Origin: Capitulum mitella
Lineage: Eukaryota; Arthropoda; Thecostraca; Pollicipedomorpha; Pollicipedidae
Reading direction: 5' to 3'
Length of the DNA stretch: 64,000 nucleotides
NCBI GenBank assembly: GCA_030062745.1
Contig: CP099848.1
Coordinates: 10,251,501-10,315,500 of the forward strand
A model generated the notes under the pieces. The model saw only the letters and a list, made by a program, of their open reading frames with translations, was not told the origin of the DNA and did no database searches. The position numbers were made by a program, and so were the translations under genes. Below, in pieces: positions 1-11,060 of this stretch. Position 1 is the first letter of the stretch. Each line of letters begins with the position of its first letter.

Positions 1-2040
1 CTCATAGGCGTATCTAAGCCGTATGAAAATGTGTACAAGTTTTAGAAAAATATTAATTTATCCTACAACATATTTGGGATCTGGCGAGCTTATCTGTGTT
101 CGAAAAACATTACCATGCACATCACATGCCATGTTGCATACATATGACAAATACCATAGGCGGATCCAGCTATCAGAAAAGTGAGGTAGCTTTCTACATG
201 GTGAACTATTGATAATCGGCTATCATTTTCAAACATATTGTCAACGCTATTTTGTACTGCGCTTAAAACTTGCATTTTGAGTTCACGGGCGTATCGAGTT
301 TGAAATAACAGAATCATAGGTGTAGCTTGGGCACATAAATGGAGCATTTTTTTTGAAACTGTAGTTTTTTCATAAATTCTGAATCCACATATGTCACATG
401 CCATATCATGAACACCTCACAAATGTTCATAGGCGGCTCCAGGTATCAGAAAAAGGGTGTATAAACACAGTAGCTCTGTTCTACTCGGTAAATCGAGTCC
501 GAGCTCAGGAAAAAGAGGAAATAAAATACCCGCTTTTACATTACCTTGAAGCCGCCTCTGATCTTTATTTTCAATGAAATATATAGCATTTCATAAAAGT
601 ATATGTGGAAATGGCAAAATCAGTCAAACAGATCCACATGCCTGTTACGCCCTGTAACGCGGTTACGTTTACATCACATTCGAGCCCAGTTCAGGTTTGC
701 CGCCCGGCGGCCATGGCGAAGCCGTGGTCGCCGCCGCGCGAGGCTCGGAGCTTCCATGACCGCTCAGCTTGTCTGCCGTGCCGTTTCCAGCCCCATTTCC
801 CCAGGGCCATGAACACGGGGGCATTGAAGAAACCAGACGTCGCGAGCCAGCGTCTAGCCGACGGTAACGCAATGTAGCTACAAGAATGTACAATGCCGAG
901 CGGCCAGACAAAAAAAAAAAACGCCAGCGCCAAGGGCGGAAACCTACAAAAGCGATCGTCCGTTGACGTCAGCCGCCGGCAGCCCCAGTCGAGCCCGAAG
1001 AAGAAAGAACGTTCTCCCACGCCAAGCTGGCTACAGCGAATCAGCAAATGATGTGAAATGGAGTCTCTCTCAAAAAAGTAACGGGACATTTCGGCCAGCT
1101 CTGAGACAACAGCAGGCACCAGCTCGCCCTTGTTGCGGTCCAAAGACCCAGGAATGTGGAGCGGCGGTGAGCTGGGGCGGGATACTTCGTACCCACGTTA
1201 GAGAACGCAGCCAGCCGGAGGGCACAAGCCTCATGCCGGCACCGCCGGCGGCGGGCCGCGACGAAGTTTACCGTCACGCGCACCAATAAGGGAGCAGTGT
1301 GAGGCCGTAAATGCGCGCAGCGGACGCGTCCTTGGCGAACAGGAGGAGCCTGACGGACGGAGCCGAGACTCAGAGTTCCCGTCAGGTGCTGTATGACAGA
1401 GAGAAACAGACTGCCTCGGGTCATGTAGGCGGACGCTTCTGCCCGGGAGCAGTTCGCTGCTTCTCACTCCGCGCAGCAGCAGTAAGCCGGGCTGATTCTG
1501 GTCACCGAAAAACTCAGGCAGCGTTTTGAGGGGCATACCAAACACGCCCCCCTCCCGACAGCGATTAGGGGGTCAAATAGCCATTTGCCCCCTCCCGGAA
1601 GGCATGACTATTACTACTCAACCAGTGTTTGAAGCTGGTGGACGCTCAGAACCCAATCCACGGCCAGCGTTTGCCACAACGACGGCTCGCCAACCATCAT
1701 GCATACCCAGGAAACTAGTTGCCCCCCCCCAAAACGGAGTCGTTGGATCCGCCCTCTGTTTTTTGGATAAGCTGTGTTTCAGGTTAAGGCAAGCGCGTAT
1801 GTGTCGAATGGGCGGTGGCGGCAGATCATGACGCTTATTTCTTGGTATCGGGCGTGTCGTAGTTTGACTAACAATAAACATTTCATTCTATTGATTTTCG
1901 GAATGAACGAAAGGCAAGGACTTCAGAGACCGATGGTGGCAGAGGAGCGCGCGGAGAATGACGAAGGCAATGTTGGTTTTGAACTTAGTTCACCGCTAGG
2001 CCGGTGTTTAATTTTGATCCGGCTAATATCGTTCTGATTC
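1..2040. other. No recognised gene; AT-rich then GC-rich stretch
   Basis: About 650 bases of AT-rich DNA are followed by a GC-rich stretch (roughly 670-1530) that has overlapping open frames on both strands. None shows a domain, a convincing start context or splice sites I would trust. Around 1560-1605 there is a G-run/C-run palindrome that vaguely resembles the ends of the MITE at 28.4 kb, too weak to call. Confidence 0.4.
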
Positions 2041-2125
2041 TTAGCCGTAACGAGTTTTTTTTTTGGTCCGCTTTGTTGGCCGAGGCGAAGTGCAGATTCA
2101 AGGTGAGGTGAGTTAGTGGCTCGGC

Positions 2126-2214
2126 TTAACCATTCTCGGTCAGTGGATCACTCGAACCATGAAGTCCGACCTGGCATCCGGTGACGATCTCCGGCGGAAG
2201 CGGTTTAAGATCAA
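2126..2214 (+). repeat. Direct repeat B, upstream copy
   Basis: About 90 bases beginning CGGCTTAACCATTCTCGGT and ending near AGCGGTTTAAGATCA recur in the same orientation at 4921-5022, with substitutions and a small insertion in the second copy. The two copies bracket the decayed repeated gene at 2.5-4.6 kb. They are far too long and diverged to be a target-site duplication. They may be a separate repeat family or part of a larger composite element. No convincing box A/box B pair is present, so I do not call it a SINE. Confidence 0.5.
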
Positions 2215-2497
2215 TAACACTGAAAAACAAATTTGATTTTTTTTTGTTCCCGGGTAATAAGTGTAATTTTCCAAATGATTAGGTCTGAAAAGAATAGAAA
2301 ATGACTGTTATTACCTACAGACTTTGCTTTTGTGGTCAGGACATTGATATTTTGAAATTTGTCCGTTGCTGAGTGGCTGTTACAAAACTGTCTACCGGTT
2401 TCCAGAACCCAGTTTTTATAATGTTATGGAGAGGAAGTAAAAGACACTAAGGGTCTCTACAGAATTTCCTGTAACTTTCCAGTAACATAAAATGCAG

Positions 2498-2533
2498 TAT
2501 AAATATGGGGGTCTTACGCACACCAGTTCAGTT
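2498..2533 (+). promoter_or_regulatory. TATA box and arthropod initiator
   Basis: TATAAATA at 2498-2505 is followed by TCAGTT at 2528-2533. If transcription starts at the A (2530), the TATA box begins at -32, the canonical spacing. TCAGTY is the known arthropod initiator. The next in-frame ATG of the decayed gene is at 2580. The promoter therefore looks better preserved than the coding region behind it. Confidence 0.6.
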
Positions 2534-2579
2534 TAGTTCTAGCTGCCTATGTGAACATATATACATGCATCTCTCAAAG

Positions 2580-4534
2580 ATGGAATCTAGAGCCTGCAAG
2601 CATCCGGCAGACTTATTTCACTACGACTGCGGCCAATTTATCAAAGCAAGAACGGAAAAGTACTCCGTGGCAGCATATGCTGGGATATGCGAGGCCAGTA
2701 ATGCATATTTCAGCATGCCTGTCGAGGATCAAAATAAGGGCTGGGCACCTCATTTCACCTGCGAGCACTGCAAAAAAAGTTCTGGAAAGTACGACAGACA
2801 ATCGTTGCGCGTTAAGATGGTGAGATTTTATGTTATAACATTTCTTAGCATGTTTACAGGAATGTTTTATTTTCAACGTTATTTGAAAATGTCATATATG
2901 GCATATTTTGAGAGAATCTCATACAAATCTCGGACATCAAATTCAGAGGAAATAAACTGATAAACAAAATACATTTTCTCGCAATCGCAATTTTACAGGA
3001 TGGTACAGAGGGGAAAGGAGAGCCATGAAGTCCGCTATCCCAAGAATTTGGCGGGAACCCAATGACCACTGAAGTAAATGCTACTTCTGCATGGCGGACC
3101 CTTTCAGATATCGAACTGCCAAGAATGCATCTGTTGTCACCCAACCGGACCTTCCGTCATCCAGTATCCCGGTGCCACACGGCTCTGAGCTCCCCGTGCC
3201 TGCTCCTCCGGAGACCAGCCGTCGTCAAGAAGAGAGCAGCAAGTCAGAGGGAAAGGAAGACGTTGCAGATCCAGATTACAGTTTCAGCGTTGGAGCCGAG
3301 GAAAGAAACCCATACTACCCCAATAAAAAAGACCTTAACGACTTGACCAGAGATCTTGGTCTCACCAAGTCCATTGCCGAACTCTTGGCGTCTAGGCACA
3401 AACAGTGGAAGTTGTTGGATGAAACTGTGCAAGTCGCAGACAAGTGGAAGAGTCATCAAGGTTTTTCTAGCCTCCTCACCAGTCAAGAATGGCACTACTT
3501 TTGCCACAATTTAATCTGCCACAGTCTGTTCGAGGCAATCGAAATCACCTGTGACCCAAACGAGTGGCGCCTCTTTGCTGACAGCTCATCCAGGAGCTTC
3601 AAAGCCGTGTTGCTCCATAACGGGAATGAGTATCCGTTTCTTTTCCGGGCTCACTCGATGAACCTCAGAGAATAATGTCACTGTGTCAAGATCTTGCCAG
3701 AAGCCTTGAAGTATGGTAAGCACGACTGAGAGGTCATCGGAGACTTCAGAATGGTGGCATTCCTGGTGGGTCTCCAAGGCAGCTTAACCAAATTTCCCTG
3801 CTATCTTTGCCCTTGAGACAGCCGGGACACCGTGGCGCACTACCACAGGCGGGACTGGCCACAGCGGACCGAGTTCTCTGTGGGGATGAACAACGTCAGG
3901 TGGCAGCCACTGCTGGGCCCCCGAAATGTGTTGACGCCACCACTGCACATGAAACTAGGCCTTATGAAACAATTTGTCACAGCTCTTGATGAAGAGTCTG
4001 CAGCCCTCACGTACCTTCATGACCTCTTCCCAAGCCGTCTCGGGCAAAAGTCAAAGCCGGTGTGTTGGTCGGACCACAGATACAGCAGGTCCTGGATGCA
4101 AGGAATTCCGCAAGAAACTCAGTGGGAAAGAGAAAGCAGCCTGGTAAAGCTTTATCGCAGTAGTTTGGGGCCTCCTGGGTAATCAAAGAACCAACAACTA
4201 TCTGGAGCTGGCTGAGACTATGATGAAGAACTACGGCAAAATGGGCTACAGGATGACCCTCAAAGTCCATAGCTTTAACGCTCATCTTGATAAATTCAAG
4301 TTGAACGTAGGAACGAATTCGGAGGAGCAAGACGAGCGCATCTTTCAAGATATACTTGACTTTGAACGCCGGTACCAAGGAACAAATAACGAGGGCATGA
4401 TGGGTGATTATATTTGTGGTCTGATTCGTGAAAGTGATTTCCAGTGCAATCGTAAATCTCGAAAATCTCTCACTTCTAAATCTGTTGTGTGGTCACAACT
4501 TCTCAGTTCTAAATGTGTGATCACATTTGTTTAA
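2580..4534 (+). pseudogene. Decayed copy of a repeated arthropod gene family of unknown function
   Basis: I recognise conserved blocks of a protein family that occurs in many near-identical uncharacterised copies in arthropod genomes. In order they are: an N-terminal Cys-rich part (ACKHPADLFHYDCGQFIKA and a CEHC motif, 2580-2790); a block ending in IWREP (about 3000-3060); SLFEAIEITCDPNEWRLFAD (about 3520-3590); PPLHMKLGLMKQFVTALDE (about 3940-3995); and a C-terminal MTLKVHSFNAHLD with EEQDERIFQDI and RRYQG (about 4250-4380). The reading frame changes several times, so this copy is broken. A GT-AG intron appears to separate the first Cys-rich part from the IWREP block (around 2.8-3.0 kb). It has its own TATA/initiator and poly(A) signal. 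The high copy number suggests a mobile element or a mobilised host gene, but I cannot assign a transposase class. Function unknown. Confidence 0.65.
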
Positions 4535-4592
4535 CATTAGTTCAAATGTTTGTTGGTTTTAACTCATAGGTTGCTATTTTTCTGACTATATG

Positions 4593-4598
4593 AATAAA
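4593..4598 (+). terminator. Poly(A) signal AATAAA of the decayed gene
   Basis: AATAAA lies about 60 bases after the last stop of the decayed repeated gene, on the same strand. Together with the TATA/initiator it frames a complete transcription unit of about 2.1 kb. Confidence 0.5.
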
Positions 4599-4780
4599 TA
4601 TCCGCAAATTCGCCCGTTGTCCAACGGGAAATAGGTAAATTTCAAAATATCGCCGTCCTCGTCACAAAAGAAAATTTTGAAGGGCGTAACAGTCCTTCTC
4701 TCTACTTTTTACGCATAACCAATCAGAAAATAACACTTGCTACCCAGGAACAAAAATTATGTCACACAGTGCAATCCTTC

Positions 4781-5162
4781 CGCGGCTTGTTTTTAGGTGT
4801 GCGGTCAGATAAGGAATTCATCCGCTCCCATCCGCTAACAGCAGCGTAATGATAAATCCGCACAATCCGATTCCGCTTCTTCTACCGACAAATAAGTACA
4901 AGTTTAGGGTTAGATCATCGCCTGGCTTAACCATTCCCGGTGGATGGTTAAGTGGATCACTCGAGCCGTGGTGTCCGACTTAGCATCCAGTGGCAGCCTC
5001 CGGCAGAAGCGGTCGAAGATCAGTGATCCTATCGCGGTTTGTTTTTAAACGTACGATCAGACGAGGACGGCATCCGCTCCCGTCTGCTAATGACAGCCCA
5101 ATGATAAGTCCGCAAAATCATGTCCGGCCCGTTGCACCGCAGATCAGTATAAACTTCAGGAA
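4781..5162 (+). repeat. Composite repeat A-B-A'
   Basis: Unit A (4781-4907; CGCGGCTTGTTTTTAGGTGT, then a block with CATCCGCTCCCATCCGCTAA) recurs as A' at 5033-5160 (CGCGGTTTGTTTTTAAACGT, then CATCCGCTCCCGTCTGCTAA). Between them lies unit B (4921-5022), the downstream copy of the repeat at 2126-2214. The order is consistent with about 1.5 units of a tandem repeat with a period near 250 bases. Identity is moderate, so the repeat is old. Confidence 0.5.
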
Positions 5163-5169
5163 ATCGTTG

Positions 5170-6418
5170 TGACTAGTGGATTCGGCCAGACATCAGATGT
5201 GCATTTTCTATTTGTTGCCGGCCCGTAGCCAAGTAATAAATTCTTCGTGGCACAGGAAAGATTAATTATTAGATTACTGAAGTTATTAATTATTGGAGCT
5301 TTCTCTACCATCGCGTGTTGAGATCGCGTCAGATTATTCGAGGGGCGAGCTAGTCCCATCCGAACATTGTTTAAATCCACGTCTTACAAAAATCCGAATG
5401 ACGCTGCTCTTGTAATGCGTGGGACACTGGCTGACTGCATTTAAGCACCATCTGTTGTCTGGACTAATTTGCAATCCGAATTTATGCGAATTAGGCAGAT
5501 TCCAGTGAGCAACAGCTTCTCTAATACGGGCATTGAAACAGTAATACAAGGACGCATGGGCAAAAATTTTACTGGACCAACACAGCATTACCAATCGATC
5601 TGCATTTCATTCTTTTACCAAAACCAAATAGCAGCTTCCTACAAACAAGACGAAAAAGCAATTGAGGAAATCATGTCTGGATATGTTCAGCCAAAACAGG
5701 ATTGAAAACTTTAGTTAGCCATTTATTATGAAAGAAAAACAGAAAGACTTCAAATTTCCTTCTTAAACATAGCCATGTACAACCAAACAGACTCAAAAAT
5801 GCCAGTGTAGTGTACCAGTGTACTTGCAAATAAGGCTGCAACCTTCGCCCAGTTCACTACAATGGTGTTCCAACAACGACGCTCTCCAGACGACTCGCTG
5901 TGCACCTACGTGACGGCGCGGCCGCTACAACAGACGGAACAAGAAACTGACGAGATCATAACTGCGACAATAACCGACGGACAATGCCACCATGTTGGGA
6001 ACATTTTCATGGCGTGAGACGACTTCAAAAATGGGAAAGTGTATATATTCAAGAAAACTCGCCAGCTGAAAACAAACAACTAAATTTTTGTGTCACCTTA
6101 GAGTTACAGAGAACAGGGAGTCACACCTTTGGAAACCAACGTTTTGATCAGTGTTTTTTTTATCCATTTATAAATTTTCTTACTGATGGTATATGTTACC
6201 TATAAACCTGGTGTACCGGGAATAATTTTCAAGTGATTCGTTAGCATGAAGAAATGAATAATTTCGCACATCTGACATGCAGTCTAGACGACTTTGCTAA
6301 ACGGAAAGCCCGAGAACTTGAACAATGCATTATGAAGCCAGCAAATGCGGCATATGGGGCTGTTTTAATGTAACATGGATCAAAGAAAACATGCTGCCAC
6401 ATTATACGAATCATATAC

Positions 6419-6420
<2 letters not shown>
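5170..6420. other. No recognised gene
   Basis: AT-rich DNA. The open frame at 5469-5705 (78 codons) has no domain, signal peptide or good start context. I see nothing else to annotate. Confidence 0.4.

Positions 6421-6423
<3 letters not shown>

Positions 6424-6477
<54 letters not shown>
6424..6477. repeat. (AT)n microsatellite
   Basis: A nearly pure AT dinucleotide run of about 26 units. Tyr-Ile frames crossing it are artefacts of the repeat. Confidence 0.95.
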
Positions 6478-6478
<1 letters not shown>

Positions 6479-6479
6479 C

Positions 6480-8960
6480 GACTTTTCCCCACTTCAGGGG
6501 TCTATTTATTCCATTTCATTGCATTTGGTGATGATGCGAGACAAGTAACATTTAGCAACTTGTTGAAATGTGGAAAAGAAAAGTGAAGACCTTCTACCCG
6601 GCAAAATCATAGAGCCATTGTACCTAACATTCAAAGCATACTCGGAAACAAGACCATGACGATGATTATCGATGACACCAGAATAATGACGACTTGTCTA
6701 GATTCTGAATTACAGCACGACCGCCAGCTAAAAAATCATTTTTTGGAACAACGTCCTTTGGAATTCCGGCTGTCCTGAGCGATACAGTAGAAACACCCAC
6801 AACGAACGAGGTCAAGGTTAAGATCTTCCGTCTCAGGTGTGGTATCGCAAGAAATCTGATCAAGAGTTTGCACTAGCGACAACAGAAGTGGTTTTGAGTA
6901 AATTTAACCCTCTCCAGACGTGTAGTTTTGAACCGTGCAATACCAAAGATGGCTAAACAAAACATACAGCGATTCGACATTCGGTACCCAGTCCTCACGA
7001 TCAGAGCAAATAAATCTAAAAATCTATATTGCCTCAATTCATTTGTTGTCTGCAAGATCCACGAAAACGCATGACGATATGGATCAACTTTTTTCAGTGC
7101 GTAGAACAGTTAACGACAAAGTGAGCAGATCGTTTCTGCAATCTGCCGCTGTCAGTCTTCTACGACTTCAACCTCTGGATAATCGGCCCTGGAAGGAGGA
7201 CGCCCAGTGATTCCGAACTCACGCGACATTGCTGGGGGGGGGGAACGGCCATGCCCCAGGCCCACGCAGGGGCCACCACGCTGTGTCAGCTCGCCTTCGG
7301 TCCAGAGGATACCGCCGCCGCCTCCCCTCGGCCTGAATCAGACGCACGACGCGAGAGTCATCGGCGTCTTCCGGGTGACCGCAGGCCCGCTGCCTTCCTG
7401 TGCGGCCACCAGGGCCCGCCACCGTCGTCACCGCACCGAACCATGGGGACGCTGCTGGCGGTGTTCTCCGAGCACAGAGGCCGGCAGTATTACGTCGCCC
7501 AACGCTGTGCATAAAATCTGCCTCTAACACATTAAAGCCACTGAGCGGCGTCCCGAGGCGTGAAATGGATGGGCAGTGACTGGTGATTTATAGAGTTGTA
7601 CACCTGTGCCTGAGGAAGGTGACACAGATGTCGATCAGGGCCATGTGATAAGAGACCGGATTTGAGTCAGCTGTAAGTCTTAATATAACGCGCAAAACTC
7701 CATGATCACCTCAAGGAACTACGAAATACCCCAAATATTGGTATTGGCACCAGAAAAATTTAAATGAGTGTCATAATGATTTCATGGCATAAGCTGCCAT
7801 TGTGTTGATAAGCTGCAATAGTATAGCTTTTACATGTGATGGCTTTGTACAAGGTCGCAGATCTTGCACTTTGACCATTATGACTGCAGAACTGATAAAA
7901 CGGGGCTGCTTAACGGTGTAAGTGTAATTTAATGAAATCCAAATGTAGTCGAGGGTGAAAAAATAAAGACCTAGGAGTTTGAGCTTGTCAATTTGCAACT
8001 GAAATATAACGGGTCGATTTCGCACAAAATGTAATCACACTTAGTTATACTTGAACTTCGCTACATTAAAACTCAAAAACAGTTAGACTTCACCATCACT
8101 GGATTTCGAATCAAACTTAAACTACTTTCGACCTTAAATTTCAAATGACACACTTGTTTACACTTCAGCTTTAAATGACACTTAAACCCCAAAAGCGTTT
8201 TTTTATCCTCTATTACTTCTTCCTTGCTCATCTCACTTTAATTCTTTTTTCATCTCTCCCTGACTTTCTAAAATCCAAACTGGCACATACAAAATCAATC
8301 CAAATTGGCACATACAAAATCAACAGTGGCCCCTTAGGAGGCATCTTCTGAGTGTCGATGTGTCTTCTTTTCAAGTGTCTTTTTTTCAAATGTCAGCACA
8401 ACCAGCTGCCGAAATGCGGGGCGTGTTATTTTTCGTTGTTTTTAATTTTGCTCGTATGAATCTATAAAAGCATTACCTAGCTACAAAAATGCCCAGTTTA
8501 TCACTTCATTACATCAAAGTTCAAACAAACTCCAAAGCATCAGAATCATAAAACATCACTGTCTTCATGACATAACTTTGGCATGACATTTAGTTCAATG
8601 TCATGCCACTGGTGCCTCACTGGTGTAGGAAAAAATTTTCCGCTCCTCATGTGTGTTTTTTAACATATATTTTCTAGTAATAATGCCACAGGACTGAAAT
8701 TTTGTTTATCCCCTACTGAACTTTTCACGCATTTTTCCGTTCTGAAGCATAAAATCGGTTGGTTGGTGGCTTTTTTCACTGTGGCCCGGCAAAGTTGGGC
8801 TGCAGGTCGCGCGGACGACCTTCCGACGGCAGCGGACGGCCGCACGCGTGTCGAGCCGTTGGATGGACGCCATGTTCCGTGTGGAATAGGTTCTGCCGGA
8901 CGGCCAGCTGCAAAACATCTTGGGAAGTTAGCCCACGTGGTAAATTTACAAGTCAAAAGC
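6480..8960. other. No recognised gene; isolated GC-rich islet at 7200-7520
   Basis: Mostly AT-rich. A sharp GC-rich islet at about 7200-7520 has open frames on both strands with no domain I know. TATAAAA occurs at 8462-8468 in AT-rich DNA without a clear initiator. A second GC-rich patch lies at about 8780-8920. No gene is called. Confidence 0.35.
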
Positions 8961-9165
8961 ACAGGTAGCCTGGCTCAGGTCAATCAAGATCAACCAAAGG
9001 AAAATGATGAACATAAAACATTCTGTCTGTTTCGCGGATTTATTCAGCCGATTTCAACGAAACCTTTCCGCGATTTAGTCTTCATGATGAATGTATCCAC
9101 GCTGAAGCAGGAGTGACCTAGGTCGGGTCAATCGAGGTCAACCGAAGGTCAAGTATTGAAAAGTA
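8960..9165. repeat. GGTCA/TGACC-rich interspersed repeat
   Basis: A short block dense in GGTCA and its complement. It includes GGGTCA at 9125-9130 and AGGTCA at 9135-9140 and 9146-9151, giving spacings of four and five bases. The same style of sequence recurs at 10.1-11.1, 13.3-14.9, 27.7-29.1, 42.9-43.9, 54.2-55.7 and 56.9-57.3 kb, so it is probably an old dispersed repeat family, not one local element. Confidence 0.45.
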
Positions 9166-9717
9166 GTCATTTTTACGGGGATGTTATGGAGACTTTAAAT
9201 GCATGATGAAAGAAAGTGTCTCCGAACAGAGGCAAGTTACATGAGATCAACCAGGTACGTTGCTTTGCTTTCTTTAATGAGGGTCCTGGCCCCCAATATT
9301 GGTTTGTCCCCCATGTTTGATTAAGCCCTTCAATATTTTCTCCCGCTTTTAAAGGAAAAAGGACAATCACAACAAAAAGATCGGCTGCAGCAGATAACAG
9401 ATAGGCAGGAAGTAAATAATTAATGCCTAAAGTAATGTACCTAAGTGATATACATACCTTTAGACATGGGAATGTGTGCAATTTTTTATTTGATAAATAG
9501 TAACAAAAAACTTATAAATTTCCGTTCATCAAAATAAAGTGGGCTAAATCCGTTGAGAAACCCACAATTGAGCGGCAGGCAAGGTTGTTGGACCCTCGGC
9601 TCGCCCCCCCCAAAAAAATTAACAGAAATTGACGCCCCAAGGTCCACTTAGTTCGTACAACGTCAGTTAGTGAAGATGTAACATTCCTTCTTTCTGTCGA
9701 GATTTACCTAAAGCGAA

Positions 9718-9740
9718 AGAGAGAGAGAGAGAGAGAGAGG
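9718..9740. repeat. (GA)n microsatellite
   Basis: A run of about eleven GA units. Confidence 0.85.
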
Positions 9741-10139
9741 CAGGGAGAGAACGGGTTGTTCCGACCTTCCATTCCGCAACACCAGGGTTAAAAAGCACAA
9801 TGACGAACATAATTTTAGTGGAATTAGTGCACAGACATTGCTTGGCTACAGTTACAGTTTCTCCGCGAGCAATGTCCCGAAGACCATTCATTGCTAATGA
9901 TCCCAGAAATCCGTAACGAGGAGTTCCAGTCGATGGCCCAATGCCATTTTACGTATATTTATGTTCTGTGAAGGACCAATCAGCAGGGCGCAAGGTAATC
10001 GCGCCCTTGTCGTCCGCGAATAACAATTAACCTTCGCCGGTCTGGCCTCCGGATCCATTCCGGCCGGGCCTGGGGGATCATGAGAATCCTCTCTCATCGC
10101 AAAAGACCGCGTTTGGGCTAAACATTGCTGCAAATGTGT

Positions 10140-11060
10140 TAAAGATGCATAGCAGGTCCGAAAGCATCATATTAAAGTCAAACAAGGTCAACCTAGGCTA
10201 GACTTTTGACGCACATAGATAGAGAACTTCTGGTGTCTGTCGTAGCATCTGCCGCTTTGTCACTCATCAGACACCACACAGCATAAGATTCTATGTCGGT
10301 TCATGCAACATCCCTTTCACATCATGAACTTTATTCGCCACATCATTTCCTTCGCGTAAGTCATGCACCGACCGGCGAGCACGGTTGCAATTCAATAGTG
10401 GAATATTTGACAGGAAGTTATTTTCGCGGTGACCAGGGTTTTTATTTTGACAACCAAAAATACACAGGCTTGGTGCACGAAGTACTTAAGCGACAGCAAG
10501 CGTGAATGGGTTTCTTACTATTTGTGGCCAAACAAAGTGTGTATGCACTGAAAACAAGCAGCATTTTCAAAATGTCAAATAAGGTGAGCCTGGGCTTAAT
10601 GGGATTGAGCTAATCTTGGAAAATAAATCTTTGCAATATAACACAGCTTTTGAAGCACATAGAACTACTGAACACCATGCAGACTGTAAACCGATGACTT
10701 ACATTTCGGCCGTGGACATCAAAATTTGGATAAACCGTGACCAGACCACGGGTCATGGGTCAAAAGTATATTTACATGTGCAAAAGATGTGAGAAGCGCC
10801 AGATAGTATAATCAAATTTCAAAGCTACCGAACTAGACTCACTATCTTAAGTGATGTCCTAAAAACGCCGAAGGTTTACCTGACGTAAGGTAGCATTTCC
10901 GAAAGATTCGAGACATCCGAAATGTTACATCGGTCGTGCTTTGTTAATTTAGCAAGTTTGAAGTTAATCGATTCATTTGACAAAAAGTTATGATACTAAA
11001 CTTTTTTGAGACATGGTCTTACTTGACCTGTTCTGGACAAGTGACCTAAGGTGACCTGGA
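10140..11060. repeat. GGTCA/TGACC-rich interspersed repeat
   Basis: Scattered GGTCA and TGACC words (for example AAGGTCAACCTAGG near 10180 and TGACCTAAGGTGACCTGGAG near 11042-11061) lie in AT-rich DNA of the same style as the blocks at 13.3, 27.7 and 42.9 kb. Boundaries are approximate and no terminal repeats were seen. Confidence 0.35.

Noticed and set aside
1540-1610. G-run/C-run palindrome like a MITE end
   Set aside because: No TTAA, no CCCTATTCCCGG terminus and no matching second end.
2133-2165. GTGGATCACTCG in repeat B resembles the start of 5.8S rRNA
   Set aside because: Only about 12 bases match. Matches of that length to an rRNA unit are expected by chance, and the flanks do not match.
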